A stretch of DNA of 43,135 nt, taken from positions 1-43,135 of the forward strand of contig LNEO01000233.1 of NCBI GenBank assembly GCA_001465015.1. Direction: 5' to 3'. Shown here in pieces: positions 16,816 through 25,571 of the stretch (the first letter of the stretch is position 1; every line of letters begins with the position of its first letter). The translations under genes were made by a program, and so were the position numbers. This DNA comes from Deltaproteobacteria bacterium Ga0077539 (GTDB lineage Bacteria; Myxococcota_A; Polyangia; Polyangiales; Ga0077539). Under the pieces are notes generated by a model. That model saw nothing but the letters and a program-made list of their open reading frames with translations. It was not told where the DNA came from and did not search any database.

Positions 16816-19776
16816 ATGGTGAACACGCGACGCAGTTTGCTTTGGGTCTTGCTGGTAGCGGGCTGCACTTCGCCTGGCACGCAGGCGCTGATCGTTCTCG
16901 ACACCGACGCGCCAGAGCGCCGATCGGTGCGCGTTCAGGTCACCGCGCGGTACGGCGCGGACGTGGCGCGCGCGGAGCGGACGCTCGATTTCGCGGCGAT
17001 GCGCGACCCGATGGCGTTTCCCGCGTCGTTCGCGGTCCTGCCTCGCGCCGGCGAGCGCAGCGAGCGCGTGACGCTTCGCTTCAACGTCACGGTGAGCAGC
17101 GACGCGACCGCGCCAGAGGTGCGCTACTCCGTCGAGCGATCGTTTCAGTTTCTTCCGAGCACCCGGCAGCGACTGGGGGTCTACCTGCCGCTTCGCTGCG
17201 GCGATCCGGCGGTGGGGTGTCCGCCCGAGGTGACCGAATGCACCGTGGCGGCGCTGTGTTCGTCCCGCGGTCAAACGTGCGGTGACGACGCGACGTGCGT
17301 GGATCCGCGGGTCGTGCCGGAAGTGGTGACAGGACCGTACGTCCCGAGGGCCGAGCTCGACGTCGTTCGACGGGACACGGGGATCGATGCCGCAGACGAC
17401 GCGAGAGACTTCGATGTCCTCCAAGATCGAAGCGCGCCCGAGGTCGCGACGGATGGCCCCGATGTGCCCGAAGCCGCGATCGACGCGCGCGACGTCGTCG
17501 ATGTGCAGTCGGACCTCGGCGCGGACGTTGTGACGTGCCCGATGATGATGACCCAGTGCGGAGGCGCGTGCGTCGACACGCAGACCGACAACCAGCACTG
17601 CGGCGCGTGCAACACGCCGTGCGGAGGCACCTGCGCATCAGGTCGCTGCGCGCCGACCGCGCTGCTGAGCGTCGGACGCAACGTCGTCTGCGCGGGATTC
17701 GGCACCCCGCCCAACCTCGTTCGCTGCTGGGGCGACAACAACTTTGGCGAGCGGGGGACCGGTACGACCGCGCCGAGCGCGTTGCCCGCAGAGCCCGTGA
17801 TGCTCAGCTCGCGGTTGACCGCGCTCGCGACGGGCGCGTCCTCGAGCTGCGTCGTGATCGCCGGGTCCGGCGAGATTCAGTGCTGGGGACTCAACTCGTC
17901 TGGGCAGCTAGGCGACGGGACCATCATGAACAGATTGGCGCCGGTTCGTGCGGGGACGCTGAGCGCTCAGCGCGGGGTCAGCATGGGTTCTGTCTTTGCG
18001 TGCGCGTGGAGCGACACCGCTGCAGACTGCTGGGGCCGCGGCAATTCTGGGCAGATCGGCGACGGCATGTCCATGGATCGACTCACGCCGACGCGCGTCG
18101 TGGGGCTGAGTTCGATCCGACAGGTGTCCGCAGCCAACGTTCATGCGTGCGCGGTTCGCCAGGATGGGAGCGTGCTCTGCTGGGGCGACAACAGCGCCGG
18201 CGCGGCGGGACAACCGACGGCGATGGCGCGCGTCGCTTCGCCGACCGTCGTCGCGGGGATCAACGCGACCGCGATCGCAACAGGCGGTCTCGGCACAGCC
18301 AGCAGCTACAGCGCAGCGCTCACGGGCGCGGGCGAGGTGTGGACGTGGGGAAGCAACAACGCCGGACAGCTCGGACAACCCGCGATCATGATGGTCACGT
18401 CCACCCCTGGACGCGTGATGGGATTGCCAGTGATTCAACAGCTCGCCGCGGGGATCAGCCACCTGTGCGCCCGCGCGGTGTCTGGTAGTGTGTACTGCTG
18501 GGGATCGAACCTGAACGGGGCGCTGGGCGCTGGATCGACGGCGACGACGAGCAACGTTCCGTTGATGGTGCCGGGGATCACGGACGCGGTCGACATCGCC
18601 GCGGGGCAAACGACGACCTGCGTGCGACGGGCGACGGGCGAGATCTCGTGTTGGGGCAACAACGCCCAGGGGCAATTGGGCCAGGGAACATCGTCGCGAC
18701 TCGCAGAGCTGCCTCCGGTGCCGACGATCACCGACGCCGTGTCCGTGCACGCGGGGCAGAACTTCACCTGCGCGGTGACCGCGACGGGCGCTGTTCGTTG
18801 CTGGGGCAACAACGCCTTTGGCCAGCTCGGCGATGGAACGCGCACCTCGTCGCGCGCTCCCGTCGCGACGTCGCTCACCGGCGTGCGAACCATGGACGCG
18901 ATGGGAGAGAGCGCGTGTGCTGTCCAGATGGCAGGCGGCGGCGTGTTTTGCTGGGGAAACAACCAAACAGGGCAGCTCGCCAACGGACGCGAAGGCGACT
19001 CGCAGCCCATGCCGACGCAAGTGGCGGGCGTCGCCGGGATCATCGGGATCGCCATGGAGCGACACGTGCTCGCGTGGAGCGCGACCAACGCCTTTGCTTG
19101 GGGTTACTGCATCGAGGGCCAGTGCTCGGGCTTTCCTCCGACGGGGCGTCGCTTCATGGCAGAGCCGTTCGCCGCGATGCACACCGTGGTCGCCGCGGGC
19201 GCGGGCACGACGCACTCGTGCTCGCTGAGCGCGTCGGGGCAAGCGTATTGCGTGGGATCGAACGGCTCGGGGCAGCTCGGCGAGCCCGCGTTCATGGGAG
19301 GACACGGGTCGCAGCGCACGGTCACCGCCGTCGCCGACGCGGTCGAAATCGAGTCGGGATTCGGCTTCAACTGCGCGCGTCGCAGAGACAACACCGTGCA
19401 ATGCTGGGGCAACAACGGGGCGGGGCAGCTCGGAGACGGCACGACCACCAATCGCCACACGGTCGCGACGGTCAGCGGGGTGACCGACACGGCGCAGCTG
19501 AGCGTGGGGGTCAATCACGTCTGCGCCCGGCGCACCGATGGAACGATCCGCTGCTGGGGAGGCAACAACGTCACCTCGGTGCTCGGCGCTGCCCCGCCGA
19601 TGCCGCACGTTCCAACGCCGGCGCTGCCGTTGCCTCCGTCGCGCTGGGTCAGCGCAGGCACCACGCACACGTGCGTCGTGTCGATGGACAGAACCGTTCG
19701 CTGCTGGGGAGAAAACGCCGATGGACAGCTTGGAGTTTCGCTGTTCTCGAGCGTCCCGGTGACAGTGCGACTGTAG
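16816..19776 (+). CDS. Large RCC1-repeat lipoprotein with 14 repeats
   Basis: 986 residues. RRSLLWVLLVAGC gives a short lipoprotein signal with cysteine at 17. Residues ~20-125 form a beta-rich domain of unknown type, followed by a Cys-containing strip and a D/V/A-rich linker. A Cys cluster (CGGACVDTQTDNQHCGAC, then CGGTC) of the kind common in myxobacterial surface proteins comes next. From about 285 to the end I count fourteen RCC1-type repeats with a W-G-x-N core (CWGDNNFGERG, CWGLNSSGQLGDGT, CWGNNAQGQLGQGT, CWGENADGQLG and others), which would make two seven-bladed propellers. It is probably anchored in the envelope; partner unknown. It is divergent from the small lipoprotein gene with 133 bases between starts. 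Confidence 0.85.
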   Translation: MVNTRRSLLWVLLVAGCTSPGTQALIVLDTDAPERRSVRVQVTARYGADVARAERTLDFAAMRDPMAFPASFAVLPRAGERSERVTLRFNVTVSSDATAPEVRYSVERSFQFLPSTRQRLGVYLPLRCGDPAVGCPPEVTECTVAALCSSRGQTCGDDATCVDPRVVPEVVTGPYVPRAELDVVRRDTGIDAADDARDFDVLQDRSAPEVATDGPDVPEAAIDARDVVDVQSDLGADVVTCPMMMTQCGGACVDTQTDNQHCGACNTPCGGTCASGRCAPTALLSVGRNVVCAGFGTPPNLVRCWGDNNFGERGTGTTAPSALPAEPVMLSSRLTALATGASSSCVVIAGSGEIQCWGLNSSGQLGDGTIMNRLAPVRAGTLSAQRGVSMGSVFACAWSDTAADCWGRGNSGQIGDGMSMDRLTPTRVVGLSSIRQVSAANVHACAVRQDGSVLCWGDNSAGAAGQPTAMARVASPTVVAGINATAIATGGLGTASSYSAALTGAGEVWTWGSNNAGQLGQPAIMMVTSTPGRVMGLPVIQQLAAGISHLCARAVSGSVYCWGSNLNGALGAGSTATTSNVPLMVPGITDAVDIAAGQTTTCVRRATGEISCWGNNAQGQLGQGTSSRLAELPPVPTITDAVSVHAGQNFTCAVTATGAVRCWGNNAFGQLGDGTRTSSRAPVATSLTGVRTMDAMGESACAVQMAGGGVFCWGNNQTGQLANGREGDSQPMPTQVAGVAGIIGIAMERHVLAWSATNAFAWGYCIEGQCSGFPPTGRRFMAEPFAAMHTVVAAGAGTTHSCSLSASGQAYCVGSNGSGQLGEPAFMGGHGSQRTVTAVADAVEIESGFGFNCARRRDNTVQCWGNNGAGQLGDGTTTNRHTVATVSGVTDTAQLSVGVNHVCARRTDGTIRCWGGNNVTSVLGAAPPMPHVPTPALPLPPSRWVSAGTTHTCVVSMDRTVRCWGENADGQLGVSLFSSVPVTVRL

Positions 19777-19824
19777 TCGCCACCGACGCGGCGCGAGCGA
19801 TCGATCCGTTGTACAAACAGCGCC

Positions 19825-20241
19825 GTGCACAAGGCCAGTCCTCGACGCGCTGCCCTCACGTTGGCGATCGTCTCGATTGTGTGTGTCCCTTCGTGCAAGA
19901 AGGCGCCGCCGCAGTGTCAGCAGGTCATGGGGCGCTGGCGAGGCGAGTCCGTCGAGGGCGTCGAGGGAGCGGCCCCCGAGCTACAGGCGGTGATGCGCGC
20001 TGCGGTGGCTCGCGAGCGATGGACGCTCAGCGCGCGGCAGCTCGAGCGCGAAGGGGCCACCACCGAGCGCGTGGTCAGCGCGACCGAGGGCGAAGGCCGC
20101 TGCGTCGTGCGGCTGGCGCGCGAGGCTCCGACGAGCGAGCGGACCCTCGAGCTCGAGGTCACGGCAGACGGCGCGATGCGAGCGCTGACTCGCGGGCGCG
20201 ACGAGCGGGTGCCGGTCGTGCTGCTGCGCCGCGCGCAGTGA
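19825..20241 (+). CDS. Small lipoprotein, unknown function
   Basis: 138 residues from a GTG start. ALTLAIVSIVCVPSC is a lipoprotein signal with cysteine at 24. The rest fits a single small domain: GRWRGESVEG, a run to QLEREGATTERVV, then strand-like pieces (GRCVVRLARE, RTLELEVTADGAMRAL) ending in a VPVVLLRR strand. That pattern recalls lipocalin-like or DUF-type ligand-binding barrels, but I cannot name a family. It lies 48 bases after the large RCC1 gene and 55 before sfsA, all on one strand, so an operon is possible. Confidence 0.7.
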   Translation: MHKASPRRAALTLAIVSIVCVPSCKKAPPQCQQVMGRWRGESVEGVEGAAPELQAVMRAAVARERWTLSARQLEREGATTERVVSATEGEGRCVVRLAREAPTSERTLELEVTADGAMRALTRGRDERVPVVLLRRAQ

Positions 20242-20296
20242 GCATCGACGCGATCGCTTGCCCGACGAGCGTCGGTCGTAGCAGGGTGCGCAGGTC

Positions 20297-21340
20297 ATGA
20301 CTGAACGGGCGCCGTACCGCTTTCACTTTGCGTGGCCTTCAGCGCTGATCGAAGGGCGTCTGTTGCGGCGCTACCATCGGTTTCTCGCGGACGTGGAGGT
20401 CGACGGCGAGGTCGTCACCGCGCACTGCGTAAACAGCGGCCGAATGGAGGGCCTCGTCGTCAAGGGCGCTCGCGTCTGGCTGACGAAGAACAAGCCGGGC
20501 AAGAAGCTCGAATACACCTGGCAGATGATCGAGCTCGACGGGCTGAAGATCGGCGCGAACACATCGCTGCCCAACCCGATCGTGCAGGCGATGATCCGCG
20601 CGCAGAGCGCGACGGACGCTCCTTCGGACGCGATCACGCCGTGGTTTTCGAAGGCGAAGAGCGCGCAGTACGAAGTGGCGTACGGGGCGCACTCTCGCGT
20701 CGACGCGGTGCTTCACGAGGACGACGGCGTGATGAACATGCTCGAGGTGAAGAACGTTCACCTCGTGTATCCCGACGGCGGCGCGTACTTTCCCGACAGC
20801 GTCAGCGAGCGGGCGACCAAGCACATGCGCGAGCTCACCGCGCTCGCGAAAGAGGGAGAGCGGGCGACGGTGCTGTTCGTGATCCAGCGAGAGGACGCGA
20901 AGTTTCTGCGCCCGAGCGACGTGCACGACCCGGAGTTCGCCGCGGCGGCGCGCGCTGCGGGCGCTGCGGGAGTGCGCTTTCTCGCGATCGTGCTGCGCGC
21001 GACGGACGAGGGCCTGGTGTTCGAGCGAGAGGTGGCGGTGGACCTGAGTCCGTACGACACGACCGACGCCCAGGCGTGGATGCAAGCGCTGAAGAGCACG
21101 ACGGGGTGGGAGCGCCCCAAGCGCGCCGCGAGCGACGAGGCGAGCGACGAGCCCGACGAGGAGCCCGCGACGAAGAAGGCAGCCAAGAAGGTCGCGAAGA
21201 ACGTCGCCAAGAAGGCGCCGGCGAAGAAGGCAGCCAAGAAGGCCGCGGTGAAATCAGTTGTGAAGAAGGCCGCGAACAAGACGGTCGCGAAGAAGTCGGT
21301 CGCGAAGAAGGCCGCGAAGAAGACCGCCTCGGGCAGGTGA
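20297..21340 (+). CDS. sfsA: SfsA nuclease-like protein with H1-like C-terminal tail
   Basis: 347 residues, about 100 more than ordinary SfsA. Residues 8-265 match SfsA: GRLLRRYHRFLADVEVDG, CVNSGRMEGL, NTSLPN, and the PD-(D/E)XK-like site D136 (RVDAVL), E150 and K152 (LEVKNV), then FPDSVSERATKH and FVIQRED. SfsA proteins bind DNA and are predicted nucleases; the old name refers to a maltose-related phenotype. From about 275 the protein turns into an E/D segment and then a K/A-rich tail with repeated KKAAKK and VAKK units, similar to histone-H1-like tails and to the N-terminus of the first gene in this window. The tail could increase DNA affinity. Confidence 0.9.
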   Translation: MTERAPYRFHFAWPSALIEGRLLRRYHRFLADVEVDGEVVTAHCVNSGRMEGLVVKGARVWLTKNKPGKKLEYTWQMIELDGLKIGANTSLPNPIVQAMIRAQSATDAPSDAITPWFSKAKSAQYEVAYGAHSRVDAVLHEDDGVMNMLEVKNVHLVYPDGGAYFPDSVSERATKHMRELTALAKEGERATVLFVIQREDAKFLRPSDVHDPEFAAAARAAGAAGVRFLAIVLRATDEGLVFEREVAVDLSPYDTTDAQAWMQALKSTTGWERPKRAASDEASDEPDEEPATKKAAKKVAKNVAKKAPAKKAAKKAAVKSVVKKAANKTVAKKSVAKKAAKKTASGR

Positions 21341-21377
21341 CCTCGCGGCGGTCTCGGTTCAGCAGCCAATCGAGCGA

Positions 21378-22430
21378 CTATTTCTGCGCGCCGGGCCCGC
21401 CGTCGGCGACGTACGGAACGACTCCGAGCAGGTTGGGCGCGAGCTGCCCCAACAGAAACACGTTGAACACGTCTGCGCCGCGCGCCGCGCCAAACAGCTG
21501 AAACAGCGACGCGAACGCGGCGTGGCCGACGCCGATCCCGCCGGGCGCCAAGGGCAAGATGCTCGTGAGCATTCCGAGCGGGTAGATCACGCCGACCTCG
21601 ATGGGCGAGAGCGTGAGCTGCGTCACGTTGCGCGCGAGCACGTAGAACAGCCCGATGAAGAGCGCGTGCATCAGCGCCGAGAGGGCGAAGGCGAGCGCGA
21701 ACGTGAACGGCTTGGACGCGTACGCGAGCAGCGCCTCACCCACCTCGGCGACGCGAACGCGCACCTTGCCGACGAGCCCGCTCGGCGCTGCGCGCTCACC
21801 CGGGTCGGTCACCGTGGCGCTCGTCCTGCGCGCTCGGTACCGCGCGAGCAGCAGCGCGAGCGCGACGCCCGCGACCACGCCCGCGTTGAGCAGGTACACG
21901 AACACCACCAGCGCCGGCGCGCGCGCGTAGATCACCGAGAACTTCAGGGACACGGCCACGCCAGAGAGCACCAGGAGCGCCGCCATCCCCAGCACGCGCT
22001 CGACCATCACGCACGTGAGCGTGCGGGTCAGCGTCAGGCCCTCGACGTGCCGCGCTGCCAGGATGTTCTTGAACACGTCCCCGGCGACGTTGCCTGGGAC
22101 CGCGGTGTTCATGAACAGCGCGATGCATTGGTAGTGCATCGCGCGAAAGAGCCCGAGCTCGAAGCCGAGGCCCCGCAGAAGGAGCTTCCACCGGACTCCC
22201 GCGAGCACGATCGAGCCGAGCGCCCACAGGCCCAGGTCGAGCGCGAGCAGCGCCGGGTCGCTGAACACGCGACCGAGCGCGCGAAAGTCGAGCTTTCCCG
22301 AAGAGACCAGCCAGCCGATGAGCAGCGCCGGAACCGCCCACTTGAGCAGCGCTCGCGCGACGCGACCGAGCGTCGAAGGCTGCGGGCGCGACGACGATGG
22401 CGGGACCGATGGGGTGGACGCGTTCGACAA
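21378..22430 (-). CDS. Flippase-like polytopic membrane protein (LPG synthase TM domain family)
   Basis: 350 residues with about eight hydrophobic segments. Family signatures are KWAVPALLIGWLV near the N-terminus, HYQCIALFMNTAVPGNVAGD with its N-x-x-x-P-G-x-x-G-D pattern, and near the end YPLGMLTSILPLAPGGIGVG. These are typical of the lysylphosphatidylglycerol synthetase TM-region family, which includes flippase-like proteins without a synthase domain. It acts in the cytoplasmic membrane, probably on lipids or lipid-linked sugars. Its start lies 37 bases after the dehydrogenase gene on the same strand, so the two form a likely operon. Confidence 0.83.
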   Translation of the reverse strand: MSNASTPSVPPSSSRPQPSTLGRVARALLKWAVPALLIGWLVSSGKLDFRALGRVFSDPALLALDLGLWALGSIVLAGVRWKLLLRGLGFELGLFRAMHYQCIALFMNTAVPGNVAGDVFKNILAARHVEGLTLTRTLTCVMVERVLGMAALLVLSGVAVSLKFSVIYARAPALVVFVYLLNAGVVAGVALALLLARYRARRTSATVTDPGERAAPSGLVGKVRVRVAEVGEALLAYASKPFTFALAFALSALMHALFIGLFYVLARNVTQLTLSPIEVGVIYPLGMLTSILPLAPGGIGVGHAAFASLFQLFGAARGADVFNVFLLGQLAPNLLGVVPYVADGGPGAQK

Positions 22431-22467
22431 CAGCGAAGCTCGCGCAAAGAAAGTTAGCAGCAGTCGG

Positions 22468-23526
22468 TCACACGTACTCGGTGTCGAGCGTCGGGACTGC
22501 GTCGGTGTTCGAAGGAGCCGCCGAGCTGTCGTGCCGTCGCGCGTCGAGTCGGATCGAACGCTCGGCGAGCAGCACCGCGGCGACCGCGTCGGGGCCCACG
22601 CAGAGCTCGCCGCGATCGCCGGTGTTGAGGTAGCGACCGAACTGATTGATCTGCACGCGGAGCGGCTCTTCTTTGTTCACTCCGAAGCTGATCTTGTCGC
22701 TGTTGCGATAGAGCTCGAGCAGCTCGGAGAACGTCGCGTCCGTCGGCTGCTTGGCGTTGAGCAGCGCGCCGCCGAACAGCTCGCAGGTCTGCAAGATGTA
22801 GTCGACGAAGCACACGCCGCGCGTCCCGGTGACGCGAATCGTCCTGATCTTGGTCGGCGTGATCCAATTGACGTGCACCGACGCGGTCGGCCCCTTGGGG
22901 CTCGCGAGAAACACCTCGGCCGTGTCGAGCACGCCCTCTTTCACGGTCGAGTGGCACACCGACGCCTCGACCTTGAGCGAGCCGACGAGCGAGCGCACCA
23001 CGTCGATGTCGTGCACCGCGAGGTCGAGCAACACGTTGTTGCCGGGCAAGAGGTTCTCGGGGTAGCCGCCGACGCGCGTGACCGAGATGTGGATGGGGGT
23101 GCCCAAGAAGCCCTGACGAAGCACCTCGCGCAGCTTGCGCACCGCTGGGTTGAAGCGCTCGACGTGGCCGACCGCGAGCTTGATGCCGCGGCTCTTGGCG
23201 TGCTCGACGAGCTTGATCGAGTCGGCCGCCGAAGTGCACACGGGCTTCTCGACCAACAGGTGTTTGCCGGCGTCGATGAGCGCCGAGGCGTTGTCGAAGT
23301 GCATCGACGAGGGCGTCGCGATGATCGCCGCGTCGTAGTCGATCCCCGCGAGCTCTTCGACCGAGCGCAGCAGCCTGGTGCCGCCGAGCTCCGCGGGCGT
23401 CGCGTTGCTCACTGGGTCGACCACGGCGACGAGATCGAATTGAGGCTCGAGCTTCGTCACTCGAAAGTGATTGCGGCCCATGCGGCCCATTCCAAAGAGA
23501 ACGATCTTGATTTTGCCAGAACCCAT
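22468..23526 (-). CDS. Gfo/Idh/MocA oxidoreductase, WlbA/WbpB-like sugar nucleotide dehydrogenase candidate
   Basis: 352 residues from ATG 23526. The Rossmann fingerprint is GMGRMGRNH (12-20). The substrate-binding EKP sits at 93-95 (LLVEKPVC). The active-site helix LLDLAVHDIDVV carries the conserved D-x-x-x-H pair. Members oxidise sugars or inositols with NAD. Because a DegT aminotransferase lies 2 kb away, it may oxidise C3 of a UDP-sugar for later transamination, as WlbA/WbpB do, but this is inference. An in-frame start further upstream would overlap the divergent gene's promoter, so 23526 is preferred. It is co-oriented with the flippase-like gene. Confidence 0.85.
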   Translation of the reverse strand: MGSGKIKIVLFGMGRMGRNHFRVTKLEPQFDLVAVVDPVSNATPAELGGTRLLRSVEELAGIDYDAAIIATPSSMHFDNASALIDAGKHLLVEKPVCTSAADSIKLVEHAKSRGIKLAVGHVERFNPAVRKLREVLRQGFLGTPIHISVTRVGGYPENLLPGNNVLLDLAVHDIDVVRSLVGSLKVEASVCHSTVKEGVLDTAEVFLASPKGPTASVHVNWITPTKIRTIRVTGTRGVCFVDYILQTCELFGGALLNAKQPTDATFSELLELYRNSDKISFGVNKEEPLRVQINQFGRYLNTGDRGELCVGPDAVAAVLLAERSIRLDARRHDSSAAPSNTDAVPTLDTEYV

Positions 23527-23626
23527 CGCCGTGATGTGTACGCCGACATCGCGACGCTCTGCAACGGATTCGGTCGCAACTTCGCTACGAACAGCGGTCC
23601 GGCGGGACGATCGATATACTCCGCGC
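23527..23626. promoter_or_regulatory. Divergent intergenic region
   Basis: One hundred bases separate the ATG codons of the dehydrogenase (minus) and the membrane protein (plus), so promoters for both must lie here or inside the genes. No operator-like repeat stood out. Confidence 0.4.
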
Positions 23627-25549
23627 ATGCAAGCAATTGGTTGGTTGCGAGACCGCGTCGCGACCGTGCGTGCGCGGCTCTCGGACCCCGAGCAGCGCGT
23701 GGCGTTCTTCGGGATCCTCTTCGTCTTCTTCGCCTACGTCCTGCAGCTCATTCGCTGCAGCAAGCTCCACACCGCGCCGCACGGCGACGGGTTCGGCTCG
23801 TGGATCTACGCGGTGTCGCTCGCGCTCGACAACGACATCGACTTCACCAACGACTACGCCGTGTGCGGGTTCGCAGAGCCCGACCGCGGCGGAGGACGGC
23901 CGGCCAATCACTTCTACTTCGGCCCAGCGCTCATCTGGACGCCGCTGCTCAAGCTCGCCAAGGCGATCATCACGCTCCCGGCCGGCGCGACGCCGCGCAT
24001 GCAGCGCGCGTGCGAGGGCCCGTGGCCGTGGTTCGTCGCCGCGTGGACGCCGCTGTTTACGACGCTGACGATCTACTTCTCGTACCGCGTCGCCACGCGC
24101 TTCGTTCGACGGACCTTCGCGATGATGGGCGCCTTCGTCGGCGCCTTCGGAACGACGCTCGTCACCTACGGCGCCATCGTCTGGTTCTACTGCCACATGT
24201 GGTCGGCGCTCGGCGTCTCGCTGGCGATGCTCACGGGCTTTCGAGCCACGGAGGAGCCAGAGAAATTCCGCCGCTGGGTGCTCTTCGGGATGAGCCTCGC
24301 GTTCGCCGCGCTCATGCGTCCGCAAGAGGGCGTCTGGTGCTTGCTCGCCGCGCCTTGGTTCTTTCGAACCGCGTACGAGAAGTTCAAGAGCAAGCCTCGC
24401 TCGCTCAAGCTCCCCTTGCTCGCCGCGGTGCTCACGATCGTCGGCTTCGCGTCGGTCTATTGGATTCAGCTCGTCGTCTACAAGAAGATCTTCGGCGTCT
24501 ATTGGCTCGTCCCCCAAGGGACGATGTACGTGCAGCTCCGAAACGCGCACCCGTGGATGACCGCATTCGGGTCATTTTCTGGGCTCTTTTCGTGGACTCC
24601 CCTCGTCTACCTCGGCGTGTTCGGGCTCGTGATCGGGCTGCGGACCGCGCGGTGGCGCGCGATGACGCTGGCGATCGCCATCCCCGCGCTGCTCGACGCG
24701 TACGTCTCGTCCGCCGCGTTGATGTGGCACTCGGGCGGCTCGTGGGGCATGCGCACGATGACCTCGCTCGCGCCAGCGGTGGTCGTGTTCAGCGCGGTGT
24801 TTCTCGAGCGCGCGTACGCCTGGGTGATGCTCAAGAAGATCCGTCGCCAGGTGGTGCTCTCGACGCTGATCTTCGGCCCGTGGGCGTTCATCACCGTGGG
24901 GCTGCCCTTCGCTGGCAACTGGGACAAGAACCACTGGGCGCCCAACACGTACTCCGTGGCGCTGAAGGCCAACTTCGACCAGATGTACGAAGCCGTCGGC
25001 AATCCAGTGAATTTGCCGGCCAACGCGGTGTTCGCCGCGCGCTATCGCGTGCACCCCAAGCACATGACCGACCTGTTTCACACAGGGCTCTATCAGGTCT
25101 ACTACATCACCGGGGATCTACAGATCGAAGGCACGGTCAACTTCTCGCAGCCGAACCAGTATGTCCGCTACGCCGAGGGCTGCGAGCAAGGCCCCGAGGG
25201 AGTGCGCGTGCGCGCGGGGCAACGCTGCCGCTGGCTGATGACCATGTACTGGCCATGGATCACGCACTTGCGCATCGCGGCCGCGGTCGCCGGCGATCGG
25301 CCCGCGATCGTGCGCATGCGATCCAACGGGTTCTGGACCGGGCAAGACCTCGGCTCGCGCACCTACGCGCCCGGGGCCAACGCGCCGATCGAGTGGTCCG
25401 TTCCGACCAACGCGATCACCTCGGGCCTCAACGAGATCATCGTCGAGAGCGACCGAGACATCACGCTCCAGACCATGGAGTTCATGGAGCAGCCGACTCC
25501 GCGCCGCGCAGGCCACCCCTTCAATCAGCCCCCAGTCGCGCCGCGCTGA
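23627..25549 (+). CDS. Polytopic membrane protein, GT-C glycosyltransferase-like
   Basis: 640 residues. After a short cytoplasmic start the first membrane segment is VAFFGILFVFFAYVLQLI. It is followed by a loop with acidic residues (HGDGFGSWIYAVSLALDNDI), a placing similar to the catalytic first loop of GT-C enzymes. Around ten further hydrophobic segments extend to about residue 440, and the last 200 residues form a soluble, probably periplasmic domain with W/G/N-rich strands. This architecture fits lipid-linked-sugar-dependent transferases, but the family cannot be fixed by eye. Between sugar-nucleotide enzyme genes it plausibly transfers a modified sugar to an envelope polymer or protein. 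Confidence 0.65.
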   Translation: MQAIGWLRDRVATVRARLSDPEQRVAFFGILFVFFAYVLQLIRCSKLHTAPHGDGFGSWIYAVSLALDNDIDFTNDYAVCGFAEPDRGGGRPANHFYFGPALIWTPLLKLAKAIITLPAGATPRMQRACEGPWPWFVAAWTPLFTTLTIYFSYRVATRFVRRTFAMMGAFVGAFGTTLVTYGAIVWFYCHMWSALGVSLAMLTGFRATEEPEKFRRWVLFGMSLAFAALMRPQEGVWCLLAAPWFFRTAYEKFKSKPRSLKLPLLAAVLTIVGFASVYWIQLVVYKKIFGVYWLVPQGTMYVQLRNAHPWMTAFGSFSGLFSWTPLVYLGVFGLVIGLRTARWRAMTLAIAIPALLDAYVSSAALMWHSGGSWGMRTMTSLAPAVVVFSAVFLERAYAWVMLKKIRRQVVLSTLIFGPWAFITVGLPFAGNWDKNHWAPNTYSVALKANFDQMYEAVGNPVNLPANAVFAARYRVHPKHMTDLFHTGLYQVYYITGDLQIEGTVNFSQPNQYVRYAEGCEQGPEGVRVRAGQRCRWLMTMYWPWITHLRIAAAVAGDRPAIVRMRSNGFWTGQDLGSRTYAPGANAPIEWSVPTNAITSGLNEIIVESDRDITLQTMEFMEQPTPRRAGHPFNQPPVAPR

Positions 25550-25571
25550 ACCGGCGAGCGCGCGACGAAGA

